A stretch of 64,000 nt of DNA. Source: Micromonospora thermarum. Lineage in GTDB: Bacteria > Actinomycetota > Actinomycetes > Mycobacteriales > Micromonosporaceae. The DNA lies in NCBI RefSeq assembly GCF_012034245.1, contig NZ_JAATEO010000017.1, positions 62,001 through 126,000 of the forward strand. The letters run 5' to 3'. Below the pieces are notes generated by a model. The model saw only the letters and a program-made list of their open reading frames with translations, did not search any database and was not told where the DNA came from. Below, piece by piece: positions 8,381-16,546 of the stretch; positions within the stretch are counted from its first letter, which is position 1, and every line of letters begins with the position of its first letter. Made by a program: the position numbers and the translations under genes.

Positions 8381-9729
8381 GACGGCTCGGTCTGCGCGCG
8401 CGGGTGACGGCCGGGTTCGCCGTCGGCGCCGCGCTGCTGGCCGCGTCGATGGCGCTGATCTCGTACGACCTGACCCGGCGGTCCCTGCTCGACGAGCGGG
8501 AACGCACCGCGGTGCGGGCGGCGTACTTCGACGCGGCGGTGGTGCGTACCGGGCTGGACACCGAGCGCCCCGACGTCGTCGAGGTGCTGCGGTCGCTGGA
8601 CACCGGCAGCGCGCGGCGCCCGCTGCTGCACCTGGACGGCTCCTGGTACGCGCGGACCGCCGAGACCGCCGCCACCGGCGTCCCCGACGCGCTGCACCAG
8701 CGCGTGCGCGCCGGCCAGCCCGCGGTGCAGCGGGTCCGGCTGGCCGGGCAGCCCACCCTGCTGGTCGGTGTGCCGCTGTCGGAGCGGGCGACCTACTACG
8801 AGTTGACCTCGCTGCGGGAGCTGGAGGAGACGTTCCAGGTGCTCGCCCTGGCGCTGACCGCCGTGGCGATCATGGTGGCCGGGTCCGGCGCGGCCCTCGG
8901 CTGGTACGCGACGCGGCACAGCCTCCGCCCGTTGACGGCGGTCGCGGACGCCGCCGAGAAGATCGCCGCGGGTGACTTCACCACCCGCCTGGCCCCGACC
9001 ACCGACCCCGACCTGACCCGCCTGTCGACCTCGTTCAACGACATGGTCGACCAACTGGCCCGGCGGATCGAGCGGGACCGCCGCTTCGCCGCCGACGTCA
9101 GCCACGAGCTGCGCTCGCCGCTGCAGACGCTCTCCGCCGCCGCGAGCGTCCTCACTCGCCGCCGCGACCACCAGGACGAACGGACGGCCACCGCGGCGGG
9201 GCTGGTCGCCGACGAGATCGACCGCTTCCAGCAACTCGTCAACGACCTCATCGAGCTCGCCCGCGCCGACCAGCCCGCCCAGCGGGAACACGTCGACGTG
9301 GCGGCGCTCGCCCGCGAGGTGTGCCGCGCCCGGGCGCTCCCGGAGGACCTGGTGCGCGTCGAGCCGGACACGCCGACCGGCTGGCGGGTCGACCGGCGGC
9401 GTACCGAGCAGCTGCTGGTGAACCTGCTCGACAACGCGGACCGGTACGGCGGCGGCCCGGTCGCGGTGCGCCTGTCGGCCGACGGCGGCACCGGCGTGGT
9501 CGAGGTGGACGACGCGGGCGCGGGCGTACCCGAGGAGGACCGCGACGGCATCTTCGACCGCTTCGTACGCGGTCGCGCCGCCCACGCCCGCGCCGGCACC
9601 GACGGCACCGGCCTCGGGCTGGCCATCGTCGCGCAGCACGCCGCCGCGCACGGGGGGCGCGCGGCGGTGGGGGACCGGCCCGGCGGCGGCTCCCGCTTCC
9701 GGGTGGAACTGCCCGGGAGCGTCGAATGA
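8377..9729 (+). CDS. Sensor histidine kinase
   Basis: This 450-residue membrane kinase partners the regulator just before it. It has an N-terminal membrane helix (residues about 10 to 30), an extracellular sensor of about 120 residues, a second helix near residues 150 to 172 (LALALTAVAIMVAGSGAALG), a HAMP linker, a HisKA domain with the phosphorylated His in DVSHELRSPLQTL, and an ATPase domain with N-box NLLDNADRYGG and G-box GTGLGLAIV. The layout, with a lipoprotein gene next, recalls MtrB of the MtrA-MtrB-LpqB system of actinobacteria that monitors the cell envelope. The signal is unknown. Confidence 0.9.
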   Translation: MRRLGLRARVTAGFAVGAALLAASMALISYDLTRRSLLDERERTAVRAAYFDAAVVRTGLDTERPDVVEVLRSLDTGSARRPLLHLDGSWYARTAETAATGVPDALHQRVRAGQPAVQRVRLAGQPTLLVGVPLSERATYYELTSLRELEETFQVLALALTAVAIMVAGSGAALGWYATRHSLRPLTAVADAAEKIAAGDFTTRLAPTTDPDLTRLSTSFNDMVDQLARRIERDRRFAADVSHELRSPLQTLSAAASVLTRRRDHQDERTATAAGLVADEIDRFQQLVNDLIELARADQPAQREHVDVAALAREVCRARALPEDLVRVEPDTPTGWRVDRRRTEQLLVNLLDNADRYGGGPVAVRLSADGGTGVVEVDDAGAGVPEEDRDGIFDRFVRGRAAHARAGTDGTGLGLAIVAQHAAAHGGRAAVGDRPGGGSRFRVELPGSVE

Positions 9730-10289
9730 CCGCGCGGGCGGCGGCGGCCGTCCTGCTCGCCCTGCTCCTCGCCGGCTGCGGCGTCCCCACCGACGACGGG
9801 CCGCGCGCCGTGGAGGTGCCGCCCGGTCCGTTCCCCACACCGGGTACGGCCACCTCCACCGCCCCGGCCGGTCAGGTGGACGAGGTGCTGTGCTTCCTCC
9901 GCGACGACCGCCTGGTGCCCGTGGTCCGGCGGATCGACACGCCGCCGACGCTCGACCGCCAGCTCCAGCACCTGCTCGCCGGCCCGAACCAGGCCGAGCG
10001 GGACAGCGGCCTGACCACCGCGCTGCCCGGCGGGGTCACCGTCGTGGGAGCGCGGCTCGCCGGTGCCCGGGCCGAGGTCGAGGTGCCCGAGGCGGGCGAC
10101 GAGATCGGCCGCAGCGACGAGATCCTCGCGTTCGGGCAGATCGTCTGCACCCTCACCGCCCGCGCGGAGGTCGACGCGGTGTCGTTCCTGCGCGACGGGC
10201 AGCCGCTCGGGGTGCCCCGCGCCGACGGGTCGCTGTCGCTGGCACCCCTCACCGCCGCCGACTACGCCGAGCTGACCCGCCCCGGCTGA
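9726..10289 (+). CDS. GerMN-domain lipoprotein (LpqB-like)
   Basis: The 187-residue protein has a short signal sequence and lipobox LAGC with the lipidated Cys at residue 18, so it should be anchored outside the membrane. After a Pro/Thr linker (residues about 30 to 50) comes a GerMN-like domain (TLDRQLQHLLAGPNQAERDSG ... FGQIVCTLTARAEVDAVSFLRDG). In MtrAB operons the larger lipoprotein LpqB carries such domains and modulates the kinase. The start overlaps the kinase stop as ATGA, so this is the third gene of the operon. It is much shorter than LpqB and lacks the beta-propeller. Confidence 0.8.
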   Translation: MTARAAAAVLLALLLAGCGVPTDDGPRAVEVPPGPFPTPGTATSTAPAGQVDEVLCFLRDDRLVPVVRRIDTPPTLDRQLQHLLAGPNQAERDSGLTTALPGGVTVVGARLAGARAEVEVPEAGDEIGRSDEILAFGQIVCTLTARAEVDAVSFLRDGQPLGVPRADGSLSLAPLTAADYAELTRPG

Positions 10290-10299
10290 AGGCCGCGCC

Positions 10300-11685
10300 T
10301 CATCCGCGGTCGTCGGCCGTCGGGCGGGCGGCGGTCGCGGCGGCCCGGACCGGCGCCGCCGGCCGGCCGCCCCGGCGCAGCACCCGCCACATCACCGACG
10401 GCCGCATGATCGCCTGTGGCGGGTCGATGAGGCCGGCCACCCGCAGGAACGCCTCGGTGACCCGCGCGTCCCGGGTCGCCGCGGCCTGCACCCGCGCCAG
10501 GTACGTGTTGGCGACGCGCACCATGAGGCCGCGCCGGCCCTCCGCCCCGGGATGGGCGAGGTCGCCGCCCGCCGCGACCTCCCACGGGGCGTCCAGGAGC
10601 CGGGCGACGTCGGCGAAGAACCCGCCCGGACGCGGTACCGCGGTGGCGGCCAGGTGCCGGCGCAGCAGCAGCGCCTCCAGCGCGGCGACGGTCATGCCCT
10701 GGCCGTAGACGGGGTTGAACGTGCAGAGCGCGTCGCCGACCACGAGCAGCCCGTCCGGTACGCGGGGCAGCCGCTCGTACCGGCGGCGGACGCTCGCCGG
10801 GAAGCGGAACGAGACCGGCTCGTCGAGGAACTCGGCGTCCCGCACCGCGTCGATCACGTCCGGCACGGGCAACGACTCCGCGTACGCGAGGAAGCCCTCC
10901 CGGTCGGTCGGCGGCTCGTCGCCGAGGACGCCGGTCAGCGAGAGCAGCCCCCGGTCCTCGCCGAGGGTGGCCAGGAACGCCCCGCGCGGGTGGGCCGGCG
11001 TGGCGACGGGGTTGATCGAGACGTCGCCGTGGAACGGGTCGTCGCGGAACCGGAACCGGGCGCTCGTGTACGTCAGACCGATCTTGACCCGCTCCTCCGG
11101 AACCGCCGGGTACCCCAGCTCGGCCAGCCAGGTCGGGGTCCGCGAGCCGCGGCCCGTCGCGTCCACCACCAGGTCGGCGTCGAGCACCTCCGGGGTGTCC
11201 GCGTCCCGGCGGTGGATCCGGACGCCGGTGACCCGGGTGCCGTCCGGCCCGACGATCGGCGCGACGATGTCGGTGCCGTCGACCAGCCGTACCCCCGACA
11301 GGCCGAGGACCTTCCGCCGTACCAGGGCCTCGATCCCCGGCCGCCAGCCCCCGACCACCAGTAGGCCGGTCTCCGCCGGCGCCAGGCGGCGGCCGTCGAA
11401 GTACCAGCGGATGCGGGTGCCCAGGTCACCGGAGCGCATGCCCGAGGCGGTCAGTTCGGCCGTGAACCCCGGAAACAGCTCCTCGATGGCCCGCTGCCCC
11501 CGGGCGAGCAGCCCGTGCAGGTGCCGGCCCTGCGGGACCCCGCGGCGCGGCGCCGCCCCGTCGGTGAACCGGTCCCGGTCCACGAGGACCACCTCCCGGT
11601 ACGCCTCCGCGAGCACCTTCGCGGCGAACAGGCCGGCCATGCTCGCGCCCAGGACGACCGCCCTGTCCCTCGGGGTCCCGCTCAT
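10300..11685 (-). CDS. FAD-dependent oxidoreductase (class A monooxygenase/reductase fold)
   Basis: The 461-residue protein starts with a dinucleotide-binding fold in which the usual GxGxxG reads GASMAG (AVVLGASMAGLFAAKVLAE), and near residue 330 has the second FAD motif GLLVVGDALCTFNPVYGQGM. This places it among PHBH-fold flavoproteins. It could hydroxylate, epoxidise or reduce a small molecule; the substrate cannot be read. It lies 61 bases behind the acyltransferase gene in the same direction, so both probably share the promoter with the 22-bp element at 13,182. It may therefore be the left-most gene of the enediyne cluster. The last 35 residues are Ala/Arg-rich and disordered. Confidence 0.75.
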   Translation of the reverse strand: MSGTPRDRAVVLGASMAGLFAAKVLAEAYREVVLVDRDRFTDGAAPRRGVPQGRHLHGLLARGQRAIEELFPGFTAELTASGMRSGDLGTRIRWYFDGRRLAPAETGLLVVGGWRPGIEALVRRKVLGLSGVRLVDGTDIVAPIVGPDGTRVTGVRIHRRDADTPEVLDADLVVDATGRGSRTPTWLAELGYPAVPEERVKIGLTYTSARFRFRDDPFHGDVSINPVATPAHPRGAFLATLGEDRGLLSLTGVLGDEPPTDREGFLAYAESLPVPDVIDAVRDAEFLDEPVSFRFPASVRRRYERLPRVPDGLLVVGDALCTFNPVYGQGMTVAALEALLLRRHLAATAVPRPGGFFADVARLLDAPWEVAAGGDLAHPGAEGRRGLMVRVANTYLARVQAAATRDARVTEAFLRVAGLIDPPQAIMRPSVMWRVLRRGGRPAAPVRAAATAARPTADDRG

Positions 11686-11746
11686 CGCCTCTCCCTCCGT
11701 TCCCGATGGGCGGACCGTCCGCCCGCGTACCGCCGGTCCGGCGTGG

Positions 11747-13138
11747 TCAGTTCGCCGGCGTGACCGGCGCGGTCGCCCTGGTGGCCCAGCCCGGCAGCGC
11801 CTCGGTGACGGCGGGCTGCTCCGGCACCGTGCGGGGCGCGTCCGTGCCGGGGTCGACCGGGGCGCGGCCCAGCCAGGGCCGCAGCCGCATGGCGGGCCGC
11901 TCGACGAGGTACCAGCTCGCGGTCGCCGTCACCACGCTGGCGCCGAGGACCGTCGCCATCACCAGCCAGAAGTTGCCCGTGCCCAGCGGCGTGCCGGTGA
12001 GGCCGAAGTAGAGCCACAGGTGGAACACGTGCCAGAGGAAGACCCCGTAGGAGATCCGGCCGAGGAAGGCCACCACCGGGTTCGACAGCACGGCGCGCAT
12101 GTACCGGGGACGGCCGGTCGGCAGGGCGAGCGGCGCCACCGCCAGCACGGCGATCACCAGGTAGAGGACGTGGTCGACCATGGCCGCGCCGAGCGGCGGG
12201 TAGTTCATCTCGTTCGGGCCGCTCAGCGGCGAGCTGGCCAGCGCGTACGCCGCCAGCGCACCGAGCCACGCCACGCCCGGGAAGCGGCCGAGGAACCGGT
12301 ACACCGCCGGCTGTCGCCCGGGTGCCACCTCGGCGGCCGCCGACAGGGTCGCCAGGACCATGCCGGCGGCCAGGTAGCCCGCGTACTCGGTGGGCCACAG
12401 GTGCTGGACCGGGAAGGGACCCATGGACGGCAGGTGGTGGTAGGCGGCGAACGCGGCGCCGACGAGCACGACGCCGCCCAGCGGCAGGACGATCCGCCGT
12501 ACCCGCGCGGCCGGGTCGGTGGCCCGGCGCGCGTACCGGCGCAGTGCCCACGCCACCAGCGGAAGCGTGACGTAGAAGGCGACCTCGGTGGCGAGGCTCC
12601 ACGTCTGCTCCATGCCGGTCGGCATCGTCGCCGGGTCGTAGACCTGGAGCACCAGCAGGGGGAACAGGACGTCCCGTGGCCCGTCCACGGCGTCGGCGTT
12701 CAGCACCACCAGTGCGACGACCGTCAGGACCCAGTACGCCGGCAGGATCCGCAGCGCCCGCCGCCAGAAGTACGGCCGTACCGGCATCGCCGGCCGGTCG
12801 GTGAGCGTGGCCCGGGCGAGCGGCCGGTAGAGCACGAGTCCGGACAGGACGAAGAAGATCGGCACGCTGACGTCCATGGTGTTCAGCACCGGCCCGGCGA
12901 CCGGGTTGCCGGGCGCGCCGTACATGTCGGAGGCGATCACGCCGGTGGTGAGCGCGACGTGGGTCAGCATGACCATCACGGCGGCGATCCCGCGTAACCC
13001 CTCCAGCTCCGGGAAGAAGATCCGTGCGCGTCTCCCTGTTCCGTCCTCGCGTACCGCCGTCACCACCGGCTCCTCACCGCGGACGCGCCCACCGACGATG
13101 GTCACGGCCGCCTGGTCGTCGCGGAGGCTCCCTCGCAT
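11747..13138 (-). CDS. Membrane acyltransferase, acyltransferase-3 family
   Basis: This 463-residue integral membrane protein begins its fold with the family signature ELEGLRGIAAVMVMLTHVAL (conserved Arg and His) at about residue 40 and has about ten hydrophobic helices, including VSVPIFFVLSGLVLYRPL and ISYGVFLWHVFHLWLYF. Such enzymes move acyl groups from a cytoplasmic donor to hydroxyls on sugars, peptidoglycan or natural products. ATG 13138 was preferred over an upstream frame because GGAGGG precedes it. Its promoter contains the cluster-wide 22-bp element, so acylation of an enediyne sugar or aglycone is plausible. That assignment is inference. Confidence 0.75.
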   Translation of the reverse strand: MRGSLRDDQAAVTIVGGRVRGEEPVVTAVREDGTGRRARIFFPELEGLRGIAAVMVMLTHVALTTGVIASDMYGAPGNPVAGPVLNTMDVSVPIFFVLSGLVLYRPLARATLTDRPAMPVRPYFWRRALRILPAYWVLTVVALVVLNADAVDGPRDVLFPLLVLQVYDPATMPTGMEQTWSLATEVAFYVTLPLVAWALRRYARRATDPAARVRRIVLPLGGVVLVGAAFAAYHHLPSMGPFPVQHLWPTEYAGYLAAGMVLATLSAAAEVAPGRQPAVYRFLGRFPGVAWLGALAAYALASSPLSGPNEMNYPPLGAAMVDHVLYLVIAVLAVAPLALPTGRPRYMRAVLSNPVVAFLGRISYGVFLWHVFHLWLYFGLTGTPLGTGNFWLVMATVLGASVVTATASWYLVERPAMRLRPWLGRAPVDPGTDAPRTVPEQPAVTEALPGWATRATAPVTPAN

Positions 13139-13181
13139 CCGCCCTCCACACCGTGGGATCGTGCGGCCGCGGGCCGGTACG

Positions 13182-13203
13182 GCGCATCTTCCACCGTGCG
13201 CAG
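13182..13203 (+). promoter_or_regulatory. Cluster element A1 (left arm of a perfect inverted repeat)
   Basis: This 22-mer reads GCGCATCTT-N6-TGCGCAG and is repeated exactly on the other strand at 13224 to 13245, with 20 bases between the arms (42 bases centre to centre, about four helical turns). It ends 44 bases before the acyltransferase start. The same element recurs at 32.1, 46.4, 51.2 and 53.5 kb, always between genes. It is probably an operator for a dimeric regulator, since CGCA-N10-TGCG is itself a dyad. A hairpin role in RNA is less likely given the other copies. Confidence 0.7.
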
Positions 13204-13223
13204 CCGGTGGCGCAAACCCGGGA

Positions 13224-13245
13224 CTGCGCACGGTGGAAGATGCGC
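13224..13245 (-). promoter_or_regulatory. Cluster element A2 (right arm)
   Basis: This is the perfect reverse complement of 13182 to 13203. It lies 98 bases upstream of the GTG start of the secreted protein gene and points toward it as TGCGCA-N6-AAGATGCGC. Together with A1 it sits in the middle of a divergent promoter region, so one regulator could control both directions. Confidence 0.7.
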
Positions 13246-13342
13246 GCCGCGGGACGGCCGGAGAACGATGCGGATCAGGGACACAGCAGTCACCGCCCGG
13301 CGTGCGCCGCCCGGCGGCCGGCCGAGCGCGGAGGTGCGTGAC

Positions 13343-15637
13343 GTGGGCGGGGAACGATCACCGCACGGTGGACCACGCCGCGGGGTCGTACGGGCACTGG
13401 GCGCCGTGCTGCTGGCCGCCGCCCTGACGCTGACCGCCCCACCGGCTCTCGCGGCCCCCTCGTCCGAACCGGGGGCGGCCCGGCCCGGTGTGCACAGCGG
13501 AGGGACGGCGGCGGACGCCGCAGGATCGAGCGCCCCGCGTCCCGCGCCCGCCGGCCCGCCGTCCGTGGTGCCGGCCCGGCACACCGTCACGCTGCTCACC
13601 GGCGACCGCGTCACCGCCTCGGCCGACGGCGCGCAGGTGACCGTCACGCCGGGCGCCGGGCGGGCGGGGATCCGGTTCACCACCCTGCGCTCGGCAGGCC
13701 GGCGTCTCGTGCTCCCCGAGGACGCGCGCCCCCTCGTCACCGCCGGCCTGCTGGACCGGCGCCTGTTCGACGTCAGCGAACTGGTCCGCGCGGGATACGA
13801 CGACGCGCGGAGCCCCGGGCTGCCCCTGCTCGTCACCCGACGCGGCGCCGACCCGGCGACCGGGCTCACCGGGCCCGGTCTGCGCACCACCGCCCGCGTG
13901 CCGCACGCGGGCGCCGGCGCCGTGACCGTCGCGAAGTCGTCCGCCCCGGCGGCGTGGGCGGCGATCCGGGCCCAGCGGTCGCAGCTCGCGCGGATTCAAC
14001 TACACACTCCGGCGGGCCCCGCGCCCGGATCGGGCAGCACCGCCACGCCTGGCGGCGCGTCCGGGCCGGGGAGCACCGCCACGACCGGCGGTACCGGGAC
14101 GACGCCGGCCGAGACCCACACCCTCACGGTGCGCCACGTCGGCCCGGACGGGCGGGCGAGCGGTGTCGCCGAGACGATGGTCCTCGACCTCACCGGCGAG
14201 GTCCGGGCGGTGCTGAGCGACGCGGCCGGCGCGTCCTCCGCCGAGCTGCCCCGGGGGACGTACGTCCTGGTCGCCGACGTGGTCGACTTCGGCGACACCG
14301 ACTCCACGTGGCACCGCCTGGTCCAGCCCGAGCTGGTCCTGGACCGGGACGCCACGGTGAACGTGGACGCGCGGCGGTCCGCCCCGGTACGCACCTCCGT
14401 GCCCCGGCCCGACGCCCGTACCGCGCTGGTGGATCTCGGCTTCGAGCGGCGCGACGGCGACCGACCCGGGTTCGCCCTGTCACTGGCGGCGGACGGCTTC
14501 GACGGCCTGTACGCCGGGCAGATCGGCGGGGACGTCGACGCCACGCGGATGACCGGATACCTCTCCTCCACCTGGGGGGTGCCCGGGCCGCGCGGCGACT
14601 TCGCGGACACCCCGTACACGTACGGCCTGCTGGACACCCGCCCCGGCGGCTTCTTCACCGGCTTCGACCGGACGGTCGACGAGGGCGACCTCGGCGCCGT
14701 GGACACCCGACTGGTCGCGCAGGTGCCCGGCCGGCCCGCCACCAAGGCCCACTTCGCGACGGCCCCGGGCGTGACCGGCACGCTGGCCGCCCTGCTGCCG
14801 TTCCGCCTGCCGGCCCGCACCACCCACCTGCTCGACGCGGGCGACACCCAGTGGAGCGGCGCCTTCGGTGAGAACGTCCCGGGGCCGGGCGGGCTGCCCA
14901 CCGAGGTCACCGCCCTCGGGCAGGGCTACCGCAGCTACCGGGCCGGCCACCGGTACACCGACCGGTGGAACGCCGCGGTGTTCGGGCCGATGTTCGACTT
15001 CGCCGGCCACGCCGGCCGGCGCGGCGACACCGTCTGGTTCGGCGTGCCGATGTACTCCGACCAGGACTCCCACCGGGGCGGCTCGCTCACCGACACCGCG
15101 TCCACCCTGCTCTACCGCGACGACGTGCTGCTGGCCCGCTCCGGCGCCGGGAACCTCGAGGCGCGGATCCCGCCCGGGCCCGGGACGTTCCGGGTGGAGA
15201 AGCGGACGACCCGGCCGTCCTTCTCCGACCTGTCGACGCGGGTGGACTCGGTGTGGACCTTCCGCTCCGACACGACCGGGGAGGAGGGGGAGTCGTTCCC
15301 GCTCTGGGCCGTCCGGTACGCGCCGGCGGCCGACGACCACAACCGGGTCCGCCACGGACCGGTGACCGTGCTGCCGGTGACGGTGATGTCCCAGCCGGGC
15401 GCGCGGGTCGGCGCCGTCCGGGAACTCGCCGTCGAGGTCTCCGGCGACGCGGGCCGCACGTGGCGGCCGGCGCGCGTGGTGCCGTCGGGCGGCGCCGGCT
15501 ACCGGGCGGTGGTGGCCACCCCGCCGGACGCGGCGTCGCTGTCGCTGCGGGCCGTCCTGGTGGACACCGACGGCAACCGGCTGGAGCAGACCATCGTCGA
15601 CGCCTACCGGTACGCGCCCCGTGTGCAGGACCGTTGA
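13343..15637 (+). CDS. Secreted protein with subtilase pro- and C-terminal regions but no protease domain
   Basis: The 764-residue product has a signal peptide (VVRALGAVLLAAALTLTAPPALA). Next is a region of about 160 residues (HTVTLLTGDRVTA, RLVLPEDARPLVTAGLLD, RLFDVSELVRAGYDD) matching the propeptide-like N-terminus of large actinomycete S8 peptidases. Instead of the catalytic domain there is a Gly/Ser/Thr linker (residues about 225 to 260), then a 500-residue beta-rich region resembling the C-terminal part of those proteins. No Asp/His/Ser triad motif is present, so it cannot be a protease; it may bind or inhibit. GTG 13343 is preferred over ATG 13268 because GGAGG lies eight bases before it. 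Confidence 0.65.
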   Translation: MGGERSPHGGPRRGVVRALGAVLLAAALTLTAPPALAAPSSEPGAARPGVHSGGTAADAAGSSAPRPAPAGPPSVVPARHTVTLLTGDRVTASADGAQVTVTPGAGRAGIRFTTLRSAGRRLVLPEDARPLVTAGLLDRRLFDVSELVRAGYDDARSPGLPLLVTRRGADPATGLTGPGLRTTARVPHAGAGAVTVAKSSAPAAWAAIRAQRSQLARIQLHTPAGPAPGSGSTATPGGASGPGSTATTGGTGTTPAETHTLTVRHVGPDGRASGVAETMVLDLTGEVRAVLSDAAGASSAELPRGTYVLVADVVDFGDTDSTWHRLVQPELVLDRDATVNVDARRSAPVRTSVPRPDARTALVDLGFERRDGDRPGFALSLAADGFDGLYAGQIGGDVDATRMTGYLSSTWGVPGPRGDFADTPYTYGLLDTRPGGFFTGFDRTVDEGDLGAVDTRLVAQVPGRPATKAHFATAPGVTGTLAALLPFRLPARTTHLLDAGDTQWSGAFGENVPGPGGLPTEVTALGQGYRSYRAGHRYTDRWNAAVFGPMFDFAGHAGRRGDTVWFGVPMYSDQDSHRGGSLTDTASTLLYRDDVLLARSGAGNLEARIPPGPGTFRVEKRTTRPSFSDLSTRVDSVWTFRSDTTGEEGESFPLWAVRYAPAADDHNRVRHGPVTVLPVTVMSQPGARVGAVRELAVEVSGDAGRTWRPARVVPSGGAGYRAVVATPPDAASLSLRAVLVDTDGNRLEQTIVDAYRYAPRVQDR

Positions 15638-15647
15638 GGAGGGAACC

Positions 15648-16037
15648 ATGAACGTCGTCACCCGGGTCGCGTCCGCCGCGCTCGTCGTCGTCTGCGCGCT
15701 GGCGGCAGCCACCCTCGGCCCCGCCCCGGCTCGGGCGGACACCGCGCCGGCGACGTGCGTGACCGCCCCGAGCACCCCGACCCTGAGCCCGACCGGTGTG
15801 TCCGTACGCAGCGTGGCGACCAACGGCTGCGCGGTCTACGCCATCTTCTGGCTGATGCGCTGGCAGTCGACCGACACCGGCTGGCGGACCGTGCTGGAGC
15901 GCTGGATGGACCCGGGCACCGTCAACCGGCTCGACTTCGTCTGCCGCGGCAGCGGCACCTGGACGTACCGGGCCGTCGTCTGGGATCCCAACATGATGGG
16001 CTACCTGACCTCTCCGGACGCCCGGATCACCTGTTGA
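15648..16037 (+). CDS. Small secreted protein of unknown function
   Basis: The 129-residue precursor has a clear signal peptide (VTRVASAALVVVCALAAATLGPAPARA, cleavage near residue 31) and a mature part of about 98 residues with four Cys (TCVTAP, NGCAV, FVCRG, ITC at the very end), which suggests two disulfides outside the cell. It is rich in Trp (MRWQSTDTGWRTVLERWMDP). I recognise no family. It follows the protease-like secreted protein by 10 bases with a GAGGAGGG ribosome site and precedes an SgcJ-like gene, so it lies in an operon headed by the 22-bp element. Its size and disulfides recall enediyne apoproteins, but no similarity to CagA or NcsA was recognised. Confidence 0.6.
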   Translation: MNVVTRVASAALVVVCALAAATLGPAPARADTAPATCVTAPSTPTLSPTGVSVRSVATNGCAVYAIFWLMRWQSTDTGWRTVLERWMDPGTVNRLDFVCRGSGTWTYRAVVWDPNMMGYLTSPDARITC

Positions 16038-16086
16038 GACGCACCCACGCCGCCCGGCGTGCCGGTGGGACACGAGGAGGTAGGAC

Positions 16087-16503
16087 ATGTCCGCAGGCGA
16101 CACCGCCGTGCTGACCGACGACGAGGCGGCGGTGCGGGACGTGGCAACCCGCATCATGGCCGCCTGGGCGGCCAACGACGCCGACGGCTTCGCGGCGATC
16201 TTCACCGAGGACGGGACGCTCATCGGTGACTCCTACATGAAGGGCCGGGACGGGATCCGCGCCTACATGGCCGCCGGGTTCGCCGGCCCGTACGCGGGGA
16301 CGCGGGTGCACGTCGAGCCGCTCGACGTCCGCTTCCTCACCGCCGAGATCGCCCTGCTGGTGACGCGGGGCAGCGTGCTGCTGGAGGGCGAGAGCGGGAT
16401 CGTCCCCGAGCGCGGCTTCCTCGCCACGTCCACGGTGGTGCGGCGCGACGGGCGGTGGCACATCGCCGCGTACCAGAACTCGAAGGGCACCACCGACGGG
16501 TAG
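16087..16503 (+). CDS. SgcJ-like NTF2-fold protein (paralogue 1)
   Basis: The 138-residue protein has the NTF2/SnoaL-like cone fold pattern: an N-terminal helix pair (DEAAVRDVATRIMAAWAANDADGF), AAIFTEDGTLIG, GRDGIRAYMAAGFAGPYAG, and a terminal strand pair (FLATSTVVRRDGRWHIAAYQNS). It is closely related to three other genes here (30970, 31487, 35255) and to SgcJ of enediyne clusters, a small protein needed for enediyne core formation, where it acts beside the PKSE system in an undefined way. It is the last gene of a three-gene operon that starts at 13343. Which of the four copies is the true SgcJ counterpart is not decidable here. Confidence 0.8.
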   Translation: MSAGDTAVLTDDEAAVRDVATRIMAAWAANDADGFAAIFTEDGTLIGDSYMKGRDGIRAYMAAGFAGPYAGTRVHVEPLDVRFLTAEIALLVTRGSVLLEGESGIVPERGFLATSTVVRRDGRWHIAAYQNSKGTTDG

Positions 16504-16546
16504 GGCCGGGACCGCGGCCGGCCGGCGGGCGTGGCCGCCCGGCCGG

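Noticed and set aside
10300..11685. The FAD oxidoreductase as a flavin-dependent halogenase
   Set aside because: The WxWxIP motif and the active-site Lys context of halogenases are not seen; only general FAD-binding motifs are present.
13182..13245. Inverted repeat considered as a transcription terminator
   Set aside because: It lies between divergent genes, where no transcript should end, and single copies of the same sequence recur in other promoter regions.
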